A stretch of DNA of 32,448 bases from contig OMWP01000009.1 in NCBI GenBank assembly GCA_900314795.1, positions 76,268 to 108,715 on the forward strand, read 5' to 3'. Within the stretch, counting starts at the first letter, position 1; every line of letters starts with the position of its first letter. A program made the translations under genes and the position numbers. The notes beneath the pieces are model-generated. The model did not search any database, had not been told where the DNA came from, and saw nothing but the letters and a program-made list of their open reading frames with translations. Below, in pieces: positions 1-8,066 of the stretch. This DNA is from an uncultured Eubacteriales bacterium. GTDB taxonomy: Bacteria > Bacillota > Clostridia > Oscillospirales > Acutalibacteraceae.

Positions 1-118
1 AAGATTTGGACAACACCTCAAGCCTGCCTGCGCCCTCCGCCTTGTTCTGCGAAATTCTCCGCTAATATCTTTTTAAAGCTTTTTATTGCTACTTAGTATA
101 AAATTAAAAAATTTACTT

Positions 119-154
119 TTACCTATTGACATAGTAGGTAAGTAGTGTTATAAT
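119..154 (+). promoter_or_regulatory. metY promoter with overlapping inverted repeat
   Basis: A perfect SigA promoter: TTGACA at 126-131, a 17-bp spacer, and TATAAT at 149-154. The -35 box sits inside an inverted repeat, TTACCTA (119-125) and TAGGTAA (135-141) with 9 bp between the arms. This placement suits a repressor operator. In Firmicutes, cysteine and sulfur genes are often controlled by Rrf2-family CymR, so such a regulator is a reasonable guess, but the match to any defined box was not tested. Confidence 0.8.
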
Positions 155-180
155 GCAGTTGTCGTTGAGAGAGAAATAAA

Positions 181-235
181 TCGGTTGAGATTGCCACGTC
201 ATCGGCTTGGTCACCGATTCCTCGCAATGACAAAT
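181..235. repeat. intergenic repeat family A, copy 1
   Basis: The core GGTTGAGATTGCCACG and the distal CTCGCAATGAC are shared with copies at 2081-2118 and 9774-9815, and more loosely with 8042-8064. It lies in the metY 5' leader, so it is transcribed here. This looks like a short REP/MITE-like element. No ORF is present. Confidence 0.6.
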
Positions 236-255
236 CGATGAAAGGAGAAACAACC

Positions 256-363
256 ATGTCAGCACCTTATTATGAGCAGTCCCCCATCATGCAGTGTCGA
301 ATGTTCAACTCCCGGGCATGTCAATATGGTCGGAGCATTTTTCACTGTGCTCAGAAACACTGA
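256..363 (+). CDS. Cys-containing leader peptide (uORF) upstream of metY
   Basis: A 35-codon ORF lying about 190 bp before metY. It has a strong ribosome binding site (AAAGGAG, 242-248) and an ATG at 256. The peptide starts MSAPYYEQSPIMQC and has Cys at codons 14, 22 and 31, plus three Met. It overlaps RNA segments that can fold in two exclusive ways (see the attenuator at 309-413). Its position ahead of a sulfur-assimilation gene suggests a regulatory leader peptide that senses charged tRNA-Cys, rather than a functional protein. Neither translation nor regulation is proven, and I do not recognise a named leader family. Confidence 0.6.
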   Translation: MSAPYYEQSPIMQCRMFNSRACQYGRSIFHCAQKH

Positions 364-413
364 CATTGTTTCACTTGCCATGTTGCCCGGGAGATAAGCC
401 GGGCATTTCTTAT
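309..413 (+). promoter_or_regulatory. candidate transcription attenuator in metY leader
   Basis: Segment 1, CTCCCGGGCA (309-318), lies inside the leader ORF and is perfectly complementary over 10 bp to segment 2, TGCCCGGGAG (384-393). Segment 2 also pairs over 7 bp (TGCCCGG, 384-390) with segment 3, CCGGGCA (399-405). That second hairpin is followed by ATTTCTTAT, a weak intrinsic terminator. The two pairings exclude each other, which is the hallmark of attenuation. Smaller hairpins lie between them: GAGCA/TGCTC at 333-352 and GAAACA/TGTTTC at 354-372. The direction of control cannot be decided by eye, because a ribosome stalled at Cys14 would mask segment 1 while one stalled at Cys31 would leave it free. 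Confidence 0.5.
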
Positions 414-450
414 ACATAATCATCCCAAAGGAAACGCTCGTTTTTAAATA

Positions 451-500
451 CCAACCCTCCGGCTCCTTTGGAGCCACCTCCCTTAGAAAAGGGAGGCTTC
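451..500. repeat. intergenic repeat family B, copy 1
   Basis: AACCCTCCGGC is followed by two hairpins: GGCTCC/GGAGCC (461-475) and CCTCCCTT/AAGGGAGG (477-496). The same CCTCCCTT..AAGGGAGGC theme recurs at 1864-1970, 3250-3293, 3842-3892 and 4012-4047. It sits between the attenuator and the metY ribosome binding site, so metY mRNA carries it. Confidence 0.6.
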
Positions 501-552
501 AAGTATCATCTCCCCTCAATATCATCATATCAATTTAGAAAGGAACTTTATC

Positions 553-1833
553 ATGAGCAATTATAAATTTGAAACCTTACAGTTACACGTCGGTCAGGAA
601 CAGGCTGACCCCGCCACCGATTCCAGAGCCGTCCCGATCTATCAGACCACCTCTTATGTTTTCCACAACTCTCAGCATGCCGCCGACCGCTTCGGACTTG
701 CCGACGCGGGCAACATCTACGGCAGACTGACCAACTCCACCCAAGAAGTGCTGGAGAAGCGCGTCGCCGCTTTAGAGGGCGGCAGTGCGGCACTGGCGCT
801 CGCATCGGGCGCGGCGGCGATCACCTACACCATCGAGGCGCTTGCCGCGAACGGCGGCCATATCGTGGCACAAAAGACCATCTACGGCGGCAGCTATAAC
901 CTGCTTGCCCACACCCTGCCGCAGTACGGTATCAGCACGACCTTTGTTGACGCGCATGACCTCGATGAAGTAGAAAACGCGATTCGGGACAACACCCGCG
1001 CGATCTATCTCGAGACCCTCGGCAACCCCAACAGCGACATCCCCGACATTGACGCGATCGCCGCGATCGCCCACCGTCACGGACTGCCTGTCGTGGTGGA
1101 CAACACCTTCGGCACCCCCTACCTGATCCGTCCGATCGAGCACGGCGCGGACATCGTTGTTCACTCGGCGACCAAGTTCCTCGGCGGTCACGGCACCACC
1201 CTCGGTGGCGTGATCGTGGAATCGGGCAAATTCGATTGGAGTAAAAGCGGCAACTATCCGAACATTGCCGCGCCGAATCCGAGCTATCACGGCGTGAGCT
1301 TCTATGACGCGGTCGGCCCCGCGGCATTCGTCACCTACATCCGCGCGATCCTCCTGCGTGATACCGGCGCGGCGATCTCACCCTTCAACGCGTTCCTGCT
1401 GTTACAGGGCGTCGAGACCCTCTCGCTGAGACTCGACCGTCACGCGGAGAATACCAAAAAAGTTGTGGAATATCTCGCGAATCATCCGCAGGTCGAGAAG
1501 GTCAACCATCCCTCGCTCCCCGATCATCCCGATCACGCGCTGTATCAAAAGTATTTCCCGAACGGCGGCGCGTCCATCTTCACCTTTGAGATCAAGGGCG
1601 GCAAGGAAGAGGCATGGAAATTCATCGATAACCTCAAAATCTTCTCTCTGCTCGCGAATGTCGCCGACGTGAAGAGTCTGGTCATCCATCCCGCCTCCAC
1701 CACCCACTCACAGCTCAATGATGAGGAGCTTGCGGAACAGGGCATTTATCAAAACACCATCCGCCTGTCCATCGGTACGGAGCACATCGACGACATCATC
1801 GCCGATCTGGAAAACGGATTTGCGGCGGTTTGA
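553..1833 (+). CDS. metY: O-acetylhomoserine sulfhydrylase (aminocarboxypropyltransferase)
   Basis: A PLP-dependent enzyme of the Cys/Met metabolism family, 426 aa, the usual length for MetY. It makes homocysteine from O-acetylhomoserine and sulfide, and some members also act as cysteine synthases. Visible marks are the N-terminal FETLQLHVGQE, the cofactor-loop SGAAAI (85-90), VVDNTFGTPYL (181-191) with the PLP-binding Asp, and the Schiff-base lysine Lys208 in SATKFLGGHG. The C-terminal SLGVH-like region reads LVIHPASTTH, typical of the family. The start is fixed by the AAAGGAAC ribosome binding site at 539-546. It is the only structural gene behind the leader described above, so sulfur-responsive control is likely. 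Confidence 0.93.
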   Translation: MSNYKFETLQLHVGQEQADPATDSRAVPIYQTTSYVFHNSQHAADRFGLADAGNIYGRLTNSTQEVLEKRVAALEGGSAALALASGAAAITYTIEALAANGGHIVAQKTIYGGSYNLLAHTLPQYGISTTFVDAHDLDEVENAIRDNTRAIYLETLGNPNSDIPDIDAIAAIAHRHGLPVVVDNTFGTPYLIRPIEHGADIVVHSATKFLGGHGTTLGGVIVESGKFDWSKSGNYPNIAAPNPSYHGVSFYDAVGPAAFVTYIRAILLRDTGAAISPFNAFLLLQGVETLSLRLDRHAENTKKVVEYLANHPQVEKVNHPSLPDHPDHALYQKYFPNGGASIFTFEIKGGKEEAWKFIDNLKIFSLLANVADVKSLVIHPASTTHSQLNDEELAEQGIYQNTIRLSIGTEHIDDIIADLENGFAAV

Positions 1834-1863
1834 GTGATAAGGAGAGAATACCCTTTTCAGAAT

Positions 1864-1970
1864 CAACCCTCCGGCACTTTGTGCCACCTTCCTCGCCGGA
1901 AACGGCTCCCCCCTTGTCCGCTTTGCGGACATTCCCCCAACGGGGGTACCTTAGGAAAGGGAGGCTTTTG
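1864..1970. repeat. intergenic repeat family B, copy 2 (expanded)
   Basis: It begins AACCCTCCGGCACTTTGTG and ends TTAGGAAAGGGAGGC, like copy 1 at 451-500. In between are extra hairpin units: GTCCGC/GCGGAC near 1916-1930 and CCCCC/GGGGG near 1934-1946. It is a longer version of the same element, or nested copies. Confidence 0.6.
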
Positions 1971-2080
1971 AGTCACGAAGAAACGTAAAAGAAAAGAATA
2001 AAAAAGGGCACGCGTGCCCAGAGTCCCGTTTATGGGCAACGTATTGTTATACAATAGAATCACAGGAACAAAATGCAATA

Positions 2081-2118
2081 GGTTGAGATTGTTACGGCTC
2101 TTTGAGCCTCGCAATGAC
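2081..2118. repeat. intergenic repeat family A, copy 2
   Basis: GGTTGAGATTGTTACGG followed by CCTCGCAATGAC, the same two end motifs as the copy at 181-235 but with a shorter middle. Confidence 0.55.
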
Positions 2119-2152
2119 AATCCATGTATTGAAAAAAGTATGAGGTGATTTT

Positions 2153-2338
2153 ATGTTTGATGATGCACGCTTTTACTGCCGACTGGCAGAGGATTCGGGA
2201 AGCTATGGAAAGGCTGATTGCTCTGACTCCGCGATGTTCCTTTCGATCAGCAAGCTCGATTTTGAAGACGACTTGCTTGACGCGATGGACAACGCCGACG
2301 ACTACCTCCTTGACGAGTCAAAGGATTTAGCCGCATAA
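2153..2338 (+). CDS. small acidic protein of unknown function
   Basis: A 61-aa ORF with a good ribosome binding site (GAGGTG, 6 nt from ATG), followed 15 bp later by a strong terminator, so it looks like a real monocistronic gene. The product begins MFDDARFYCRLAEDSG and is rich in Asp and Glu, especially in the second half (DFEDDLLDAMDNADDYLLDE). It has Cys at positions 9 and 23, no signal peptide and no membrane segment. An overlapping frame starting at 2145 lacks the ribosome binding site and is rejected. I do not recognise the family, so function is unknown. Confidence 0.6.
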   Translation: MFDDARFYCRLAEDSGSYGKADCSDSAMFLSISKLDFEDDLLDAMDNADDYLLDESKDLAA

Positions 2339-2353
2339 TAATCCGCATAAAGA

Positions 2354-2388
2354 ACCGCCGCAGACGTTAAAATCTGCGGCGGTCTTTT
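2354..2388. terminator. bidirectional intrinsic terminator
   Basis: An 11-bp perfect stem, ACCGCCGCAGA (2354-2364) with TCTGCGGCGGT (2373-2383), followed by TCTTTT on the plus strand. On the minus strand the hairpin is followed by TTCTTTAT. It serves both the small acidic gene (+) and the methyltransferase gene (-). Confidence 0.9.
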
Positions 2389-2389
2389 G

Positions 2390-3178
2390 CTATTTGATCG
2401 AACGGTACAGTTCGATATGGATACGATGTTTTAAATACAACGGTTCGTCATATCGCGCGAGGATACGGCGATATTCCGCTTCGAATTCCCGTACCTTTTC
2501 GGGCGGGAGTGAAGCGCCGACGCCGCGGCAGGTCAGCACCCTGCCGAGCCACGCTTCTTTGGTGAAAGCGAGCGCTTCATCATAGGAGATGACCGCTTCA
2601 CTGACAAAGCGAGCCTGCGCCCAATCGGGGAAGTGATAGTCGTATTCTTGAAAGCCCTCAGGATTCCACGCGGGATTGTACGCTTGCACGAGGGCGATCA
2701 TCTCGGCGATCACAGCGTCCTCCTGCGGCAGCCAGTCCATGAGGATCTTACAGAAAAGCCCCTGCGGTTTCAGGACACGAAAAATCTCGGCGGCGGCTCC
2801 ATCTGCGTCAAAATACGGAAAGCACTGCACCGCTGTCACCGCGTCAAAAGCGTGATCATCAAAGCCCGTAGCCTCGGCGGGGCACACCTTGAACGCGATG
2901 CGCTCCATGCCCTTTTGGCGGGCAAGCGCTCTGCCGACGGTGATCTGATTCTCGGCGATATCGGTCGCGATAAAATGCGCGCCCGAATGGTACAGGTTCA
3001 TCGGCAGGATCGCGGTACCGCTGCCGAGGTCGAGGATCTGCTGCCCCTCTTTGCCGATCCCCCACTCAATGAGCTTCTCATACATGCTCTCGGGGTAGAT
3101 GTCTCGGAATCGGGCGTAGTTTTCGGCGGTCTTGCCAAAGTCAAAATCATTGGCATTATCGATATAAGATAGCTTCAT
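2390..3178 (-). CDS. class I SAM-dependent methyltransferase
   Basis: A 262-aa methyltransferase with the SAM-binding motif I, ILDLGSGTAI, at about residues 48-57. An acidic residue ends strand 2 (ATDIAENQ), and FDAVTAVQCF fits motif II, a region common in small-molecule methyltransferases such as the UbiE/MenG-like fold. The substrate cannot be read from the sequence. The start at 3178 is chosen over an upstream codon at 3214 because it has an AGGTG ribosome binding site and because a promoter (-10 at 3196-3201) lies between the two. It ends at the shared terminator with the convergent small gene. Confidence 0.85.
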   Translation of the reverse strand: MKLSYIDNANDFDFGKTAENYARFRDIYPESMYEKLIEWGIGKEGQQILDLGSGTAILPMNLYHSGAHFIATDIAENQITVGRALARQKGMERIAFKVCPAEATGFDDHAFDAVTAVQCFPYFDADGAAAEIFRVLKPQGLFCKILMDWLPQEDAVIAEMIALVQAYNPAWNPEGFQEYDYHFPDWAQARFVSEAVISYDEALAFTKEAWLGRVLTCRGVGASLPPEKVREFEAEYRRILARYDEPLYLKHRIHIELYRSIK

Positions 3179-3195
3179 ATGTTTCACCTGCCCTG

Positions 3196-3224
3196 ATTGT
3201 AGCATGTAGAGCAAAGCCCGTCAA
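3196..3224 (-). promoter_or_regulatory. promoter of the methyltransferase gene
   Basis: On the minus strand: TTGACG (3224-3219), a 17-bp spacer, and TACAAT (3201-3196). The predicted start of transcription falls about 10 nt before the AGGTG ribosome binding site of the gene starting at 3178. Confidence 0.75.
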
Positions 3225-3249
3225 CCGACAGAACGAATAAAACAAACCG

Positions 3250-3293
3250 TCAACTTCGCTATGCTCGTTGCCGCCTCCCTTGGGAAAGGAGGC
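3250..3293. repeat. intergenic repeat family B, copy 3
   Basis: CCTCCCTTGGGAAAGGAGGC hairpin (3274-3293), preceded by an imperfect inverted pair around AACTTCGC..GCTCGTTG. It matches the hairpin theme at 477-496. Confidence 0.5.
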
Positions 3294-3301
3294 TATCACA
3301 C

Positions 3302-3330
3302 TTGCCATTTCATGCAATTTGGGTTACAAT
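3302..3330 (+). promoter_or_regulatory. promoter of ybaK
   Basis: TTGCCA (3302-3307), 17-bp spacer, TACAAT (3325-3330). It rules out the longer TTG-initiated reading frame starting at 3302 and implies a very short 5' UTR of about 10 nt for the ATG at 3347, preceded only by GGTGA. Confidence 0.7.
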
Positions 3331-3346
3331 GAGGTTCGGTGATAAT

Positions 3347-3826
3347 ATGAAGAAACAGAAAACAGAAAAAACAAATGTGATGCGGATCATCGAACAGCAC
3401 AAGCTACCGTATGAAAGCCATGATTACAGCCAATCGGGCGCGATCAGCGGCATGGAGGTCGTGAAAGCGCTGGGACAACAGCCCGGGCAGATGTTCAAGA
3501 CGCTGGTGACGCAGGGCGCGAGCAAGAGCTACTATGTCTTTATGGTGCCGGTCGACGGCGAACTGCACTTAAAAAAGGCGGCAAAGGCAGTCGGCGAGAA
3601 AAGCATTGCGATGATCAAAAGCAAGGAGCTGCTGCCCCTGACGGGTTACATCCACGGCGGATGCTCCCCCATTGGGATGAAAAAGCAATTTCACACCACG
3701 ATCCACCATACCGCGCAGGATTATCCGACCATTTTCTTCAGCGGCGGCAAGATCGGCTGCCAGATCGAGATGTCGCTCTCTGATCTGCAAACAATCGTGC
3801 CCGTGGAATGTGCGGATATTATATAA
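3347..3826 (+). CDS. ybaK: Cys-tRNA(Pro)/Cys-tRNA(Cys) deacylase, YbaK family
   Basis: A 159-aa protein, the usual length of YbaK/EbsC, a trans-editing factor that hydrolyses mischarged Cys-tRNA(Pro) in the cytoplasm. Typical features are the N-terminal ALxQHxLPYE-like segment (IIEQHKLPYESHDY), QMFKTLVTQG with the catalytic-region Lys, and the glycine-rich YIHGGCSPIGMKKQF loop near residues 102-117, the most conserved part of the family. The ATG at 3347 is preferred because upstream codons overlap the promoter. It stands alone between repeats. Single-gene context gives no further clue. Confidence 0.9.
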   Translation: MKKQKTEKTNVMRIIEQHKLPYESHDYSQSGAISGMEVVKALGQQPGQMFKTLVTQGASKSYYVFMVPVDGELHLKKAAKAVGEKSIAMIKSKELLPLTGYIHGGCSPIGMKKQFHTTIHHTAQDYPTIFFSGGKIGCQIEMSLSDLQTIVPVECADII

Positions 3827-3841
3827 ACCGTAGTTATCAAA

Positions 3842-3892
3842 AAGCCTTCCTTTGGGAAAGGAAGGTGTCAGCGGACACGCGTGTCTGCTGAC
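3842..3892. repeat. intergenic repeat family B, copy 4, plus adjoining hairpin
   Basis: CCTTCCTTT/AAAGGAAGG (3845-3865), followed directly by a 12-bp stem with one G-T pair (3867-3878 with 3881-3892). No U-tract follows, so a terminator role for ybaK is uncertain. Confidence 0.5.
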
Positions 3893-4011
3893 GGATAAAT
3901 TGTATAAAATGATCGACCGAAGGGAGATACCATGTTATTTCGCATGTTATTCATGCAACGTAACAATACAGAGATACTTGCTCCGCTCGAACGATTCAAT
4001 ACAATTCCTCA

Positions 4012-4047
4012 CCCGCTCTCGCGGGAGCTCCTTTTCCCAAAAGGAGC
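4012..4047. repeat. intergenic repeat family B, copy 5 (tail part)
   Basis: Two adjacent hairpins: CCCGC/GCGGG (4012-4025) and GCTCCTTTT/AAAAGGAGC (4027-4047). They resemble the other family B copies in spacing, but the bases are diverged. Confidence 0.45.
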
Positions 4048-4102
4048 CTTGGAAAACAGCTGCTCATATATAATGAATCACTTTTTTCGACAAGCTAAAA
4101 CA

Positions 4103-4133
4103 ACCGCTCAGCCATCAACTGAGCGGTCTTTTT
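4103..4133. terminator. intrinsic terminator downstream of malic enzyme
   Basis: A 9-bp stem, ACCGCTCAG (4103-4111) with CTGAGCGGT (4119-4127). On the minus strand it is followed by TTGTTTTAG and ends the malic enzyme transcript. On the plus strand it is followed by TCTTTTT. Confidence 0.85.
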
Positions 4134-4149
4134 ATGCTTGTATTCTTGC

Positions 4150-5322
4150 TTATATTCTCGCAACGCCGGTTTCCCGAGCCGCCTTGATGACGGCGTCGGC
4201 AACCACCCTGCCCACGCTTTTGTCGAGAGCGGATATGATGATGTTCTCAGCGTTCAGCTCGCTTTCGGGGATCATCGACGCGAGCGCGTAGGAAGTGGCG
4301 ACCTTCATCTCCTCATTGATACAGGTCGCGCGGCAATCGAGCGCGCCGCGGAAGATGCCCGGGAAGGCGAGGACGTTGTTGATCTGGTTCGGGAAATCCG
4401 AACGACCCGTGCCGACGACCGCCGCGCCCGCGGCTTTGGCGAGATCGGGCATGATCTCGGGGGTCGGGTTCGCCATCGGGAAGACGATCGGCTTGTCCGC
4501 CATACTCTGTATCATTGCTTCATTGACGATATTCGGGGCGGAAACGCCAATGAACACATCCGCGCCCTGCATCGCGTCGGCAAGGGTACCGCTGCGCTTT
4601 TCACGGTTAGTGAGCTTCGCGATCGCGGCATGCGCCTCATTCAGGCTGTCGTCACCCTCACGGATGATGCCGAAGCGGTCGACCATCGTCAGGTGCTTGA
4701 CGCCCATATTCAAAAGATGCCTGCCGATCGCGATACCTGCCGAGCCTGCGCCGTTGATGACGACCTTGACGGTATCGATCGACTTGCCGACCACCTTGAG
4801 GGCGTTCAGCAGAGCGGCGGCGACAACGATCGCCGTACCGTGCTGGTCATCATGGAATACGGGGATATCGCAGATCTCCTTTAATTTGCGCTCGATCTCA
4901 AAGCAGCGCGGTGCGCTGATATCCTCCAGATTGATGCCGCCGAAGGAGCCCGACAGCAGGTAGATGGTGCGGACGATCTCGTCCACGTCCTTTGAGCGGA
5001 TGCACAGCGGGAACGCGTCCACATCGGCGAACTCCTTGAACAGCGCGCACTTGCCCTCCATGACGGGCATGCCCGCCTCGGGGCCGATATCGCCCAGTCC
5101 CAGCACCGCGGTGCCGTCGGTCACGACCGCCACCAGATTATGGCGGCGGGTCAACTCATAGCTTTTGTCGATATCCTCATGGATGACCATGCAGGGCTCC
5201 GCTACGCCGGGTGTGTAAGCAAGGGACAGATCCTTGCGCGTTTCGATCGGCGCGCGGGAGATGACCTCGATCTTGCCCTGCCATTCATAATGCTTTTGTA
5301 AAGATTCTTCTCTGATGTTCAT
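4150..5322 (-). CDS. NAD(P)-dependent malic enzyme (short bacterial type)
   Basis: A 390-aa malic enzyme of the short MaeB-N-domain class, which oxidatively decarboxylates malate to pyruvate with NAD(P). Visible are Tyr36 in [10 protein letters not shown], Lys91 in [12 protein letters not shown], the metal-binding acids in [11 protein letters not shown] (131-141) and HDDQHGTA (157-164), and the nucleotide-binding GAGSAG (191-196). It lacks the C-terminal phosphotransacetylase domain of long MaeB. The start at 5322 follows AGGAG with a 7-nt gap. Fumarase is encoded just upstream on the same strand, so the pair would carry fumarate to malate to pyruvate. The 250-bp gap between them holds a repeat. 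Confidence 0.93.
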   Translation of the reverse strand: MNIREESLQKHYEWQGKIEVISRAPIETRKDLSLAYTPGVAEPCMVIHEDIDKSYELTRRHNLVAVVTDGTAVLGLGDIGPEAGMPVMEGKCALFKEFADVDAFPLCIRSKDVDEIVRTIYLLSGSFGGINLEDISAPRCFEIERKLKEICDIPVFHDDQHGTAIVVAAALLNALKVVGKSIDTVKVVINGAGSAGIAIGRHLLNMGVKHLTMVDRFGIIREGDDSLNEAHAAIAKLTNREKRSGTLADAMQGADVFIGVSAPNIVNEAMIQSMADKPIVFPMANPTPEIMPDLAKAAGAAVVGTGRSDFPNQINNVLAFPGIFRGALDCRATCINEEMKVATSYALASMIPESELNAENIIISALDKSVGRVVADAVIKAARETGVARI

Positions 5323-5375
5323 ATTTTTTCTCCTGTTATCGTCTATCCTATTTCTCAATTATATACCATGATCTT

Positions 5376-5483
5376 TGTAGGGTACTCGACGTACCTTATA
5401 ACGGTAACGTCATATCTCTATCTCAAAACGGAATATATGATATGCCGATGATTTGCGGTACGTCATAAATGCCGTACCCTACA
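5376..5483. repeat. intergenic repeat family C, copy 1
   Basis: It is bounded by perfect 10-bp inverted ends TGTAGGGTAC (5376-5385) and GTACCCTACA (5474-5483), with smaller palindromes inside (GGTACG..CGTACC at its right end). One end motif recurs at 6980-7007. It is MITE-like in form and fills most of the malic enzyme-fumarase gap. Confidence 0.6.
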
Positions 5484-5572
5484 GTAAACGTAGCATTTAC
5501 TTCTCGGTATGGAAGATAACGGAGAAGGCTCGACAACCGATACCTCCATCGTTCCGACACACCGCCATACCA

Positions 5573-6946
<1,374 letters not shown>

Positions 6947-6979
6947 CATTACCTCCGAATCCACAAGCATTTCTACGTC

Positions 6980-7007
6980 GGTACGTCGGAAACCGCCGTA
7001 CCCTACA
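6980..7007. repeat. intergenic repeat family C, partial copy 2
   Basis: A GGTACG/CGTACC hairpin (6980-7002) with inner CGG/CCG, ending CCGTACCCTACAG, the same right end as the copy at 5376-5483. It lies in the fumC leader. Confidence 0.5.
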
Positions 7008-7035
7008 GCTCTTCTATCAATTTCAAAACAGTATT

Positions 7036-7064
7036 ATTTTATCACATGAGCGTTTGTTCCGCAA
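7036..7064 (-). promoter_or_regulatory. possible fumC promoter
   Basis: On the minus strand: TTGCGG (7064-7059), 17-bp spacer, TAAAAT (7041-7036). It overlaps the 3' end of the nucleosidase-like gene, so fumC could be expressed alone as well as by read-through. The -35 box is a weak match. Confidence 0.45.
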
Positions 7065-7806
7065 TAAGTCGGCGGATGACTTGCAGTACAAACATTTGGC
7101 ATTGTTCGCCGTATTTTTCGTTGAATTCTTCCTGAGAGTGCCATTCGCTGTTGCTGATGACGCGGATATCCGCGCACGGTACATCTAGCTGAGCGCACAC
7201 CTGCGCGACGCCGAAGCCCTCCATCTCTTCGCAGTCCGTGCCGAGGATACGGCGCAGATGGGCGATCATATCCAGCTCACGGTTCCAGATATCCGCCGCG
7301 CCGATGGTGCCGCGCCTGACAATGCCGTCTGTGTATGATACAGATTCCGCGGCGTTGAGAATACGGTTGTCGCTGTGTAAGATGTTGACGCGCTCAATAT
7401 TGTTGTTCACGTTGATCTCGGCGCCGGGCTGTGTCCAATCAAAAATCGCCGTGCCCTGCCCCTCATCGCGATGCAATGTATAAAAGCTGCCCAACTCCAC
7501 CAAATTCTCGCCGAGGATGATATCCCCCTGATGCAGATCGGGATCATGCGCGCCCGAGGTGCCCTGGATGATCACACACAGCGGATCATACTGGGCAATC
7601 GCCAGCGTTGTCGCGGCGGCGGAGTTGACCACGCCGATATAGCATCGACAGATCACAACGGGATAGCCGTCGATCAACCCCTCATAAAAGGTATACGCGC
7701 CGAACGCTTTCTCTTGCCGATCACCGAGCTGATCGATCAGCCATGCCGACTCGCTCTCCATCGGGCCGAGGATCACGATCGGTTTCTTGTCAAACGGTTG
7801 ATTCAT
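7042..7806 (-). CDS. MTA/SAH-nucleosidase-like (PNP/UDP phosphorylase fold) protein
   Basis: A 254-aa member of the phosphorylase superfamily resembling 5'-methylthioadenosine/S-adenosylhomocysteine nucleosidase. Corresponding residues are Glu17 in GPMESES, the IIQGTSGAHDPDL segment (79-91) and Glu196 in EEMEGFGVAQVC, the ribose-binding glutamate. In MTAN the purine-protonating residue is Asp in a RxISD motif; here the motif reads RVISNS, with Asn219. That change could alter base preference or abolish the classic reaction, so the substrate should not be assumed. It has its own promoter upstream and a GAGGGG ribosome binding site. Confidence 0.75.
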   Translation of the reverse strand: MNQPFDKKPIVILGPMESESAWLIDQLGDRQEKAFGAYTFYEGLIDGYPVVICRCYIGVVNSAAATTLAIAQYDPLCVIIQGTSGAHDPDLHQGDIILGENLVELGSFYTLHRDEGQGTAIFDWTQPGAEINVNNNIERVNILHSDNRILNAAESVSYTDGIVRRGTIGAADIWNRELDMIAHLRRILGTDCEEMEGFGVAQVCAQLDVPCADIRVISNSEWHSQEEFNEKYGEQCQMFVLQVIRRLIAEQTLM

Positions 7807-7833
7807 ACAAACCCCTCACTTTTCGTCGCCCAT

Positions 7834-7862
7834 ATTCTACCATATTCGGGCTTTTCGGTCAA
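7834..7862 (-). promoter_or_regulatory. promoter of the nucleosidase-like gene
   Basis: On the minus strand: TTGACC (7862-7857), 17-bp spacer, TAGAAT (7839-7834), about 28 bp before the ATG at 7806. Confidence 0.75.
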
Positions 7863-7922
7863 TTCCGTCCGAAATTGTTCACCTTGCCAAAAATTCTTTT
7901 GCGGATTTCTGTAAACTTTTAC

Positions 7923-7951
7923 TTGCATTTTCCGAAGAAGTGTGATAAACT
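7923..7951 (+). promoter_or_regulatory. possible tRNA-Arg promoter
   Basis: TTGCAT (7923-7928), 17-bp spacer, TAAACT (7946-7951). It is the only plausible SigA site seen in the 260-bp gap before the tRNA, 116 bp upstream of its first base. Confidence 0.4.
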
Positions 7952-8014
7952 ATCAATTACGGCAGTAAGCCGAATTAAATAGCTTAGGTGGTCGCTTTGA
8001 CGACTACTGAGCAG

Positions 8015-8034
8015 ATACGCGCCGGTAGCTCGCC
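8015..8034 (+). repeat. fragment copy of the tRNA-Arg 5' end
   Basis: ATACGCGCCGGTAGCTCGCC matches the sequence at 8063-8082 spanning the tRNA 5' end in 18 of 20 positions, exactly 48 bp upstream. It is followed at 8042-8064 by a degenerate family A repeat core. It is not a complete tRNA. Confidence 0.6.
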
Positions 8035-8066
8035 TTTAGTGTGAGATTGCCCGCGCAACGACATAC

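Larger units (their letters stand above)
1834..2152. other. gene-free interval rich in repeats
   Basis: About 320 bp without a credible gene. It holds repeat B copy 2 (1864-1970), a perfect 14-bp palindrome GGGCACGCGTGCCC (2006-2019) next to an A-run, repeat A copy 2 (2081-2118), and the AGGTG ribosome binding site of the next small gene. The long antisense reading frame through it is repeat-derived. Confidence 0.6.
3827..4149. other. gene-free interval with stacked hairpins
   Basis: About 320 bp between ybaK and malic enzyme. It contains family B hairpins at 3842-3865 and 4012-4047, an extra hairpin GTCAGCGGACAC/GTGTCTGCTGAC (3867-3892), and the terminator at 4103-4133. A frame opening at 3932 has a fair ribosome binding site (GGGAG) but runs through the repeats and the terminator, so I do not call it a gene. 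Confidence 0.6.

Noticed and set aside
259-477. Minus-strand ORF opposite the metY leader
   Set aside because: It is the antisense of the leader ORF and repeat B; no ribosome binding site.
1863-2120. Minus-strand ORF of 85 codons
   Set aside because: Composed of repeat family B and A sequence; no ribosome binding site and no protein-like character.
3302-3346. Longer TTG-initiated N-terminus for YbaK
   Set aside because: The codons overlap the -35 and -10 boxes, so they would not be in the mRNA; the ATG at 3347 gives the normal family length.
3932-4291. Plus-strand ORF starting MLFRMLFMQRNN with a fair ribosome binding site
   Set aside because: It runs through a family B repeat, the malic enzyme terminator and then antisense to the malic enzyme gene; a very short truncated peptide cannot be excluded, but nothing supports it.
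4138-4884. Long plus-strand ORF (248 codons) opposite malic enzyme
   Set aside because: A shadow of a GC-rich coding gene; the malic enzyme motifs on the minus strand are unambiguous.
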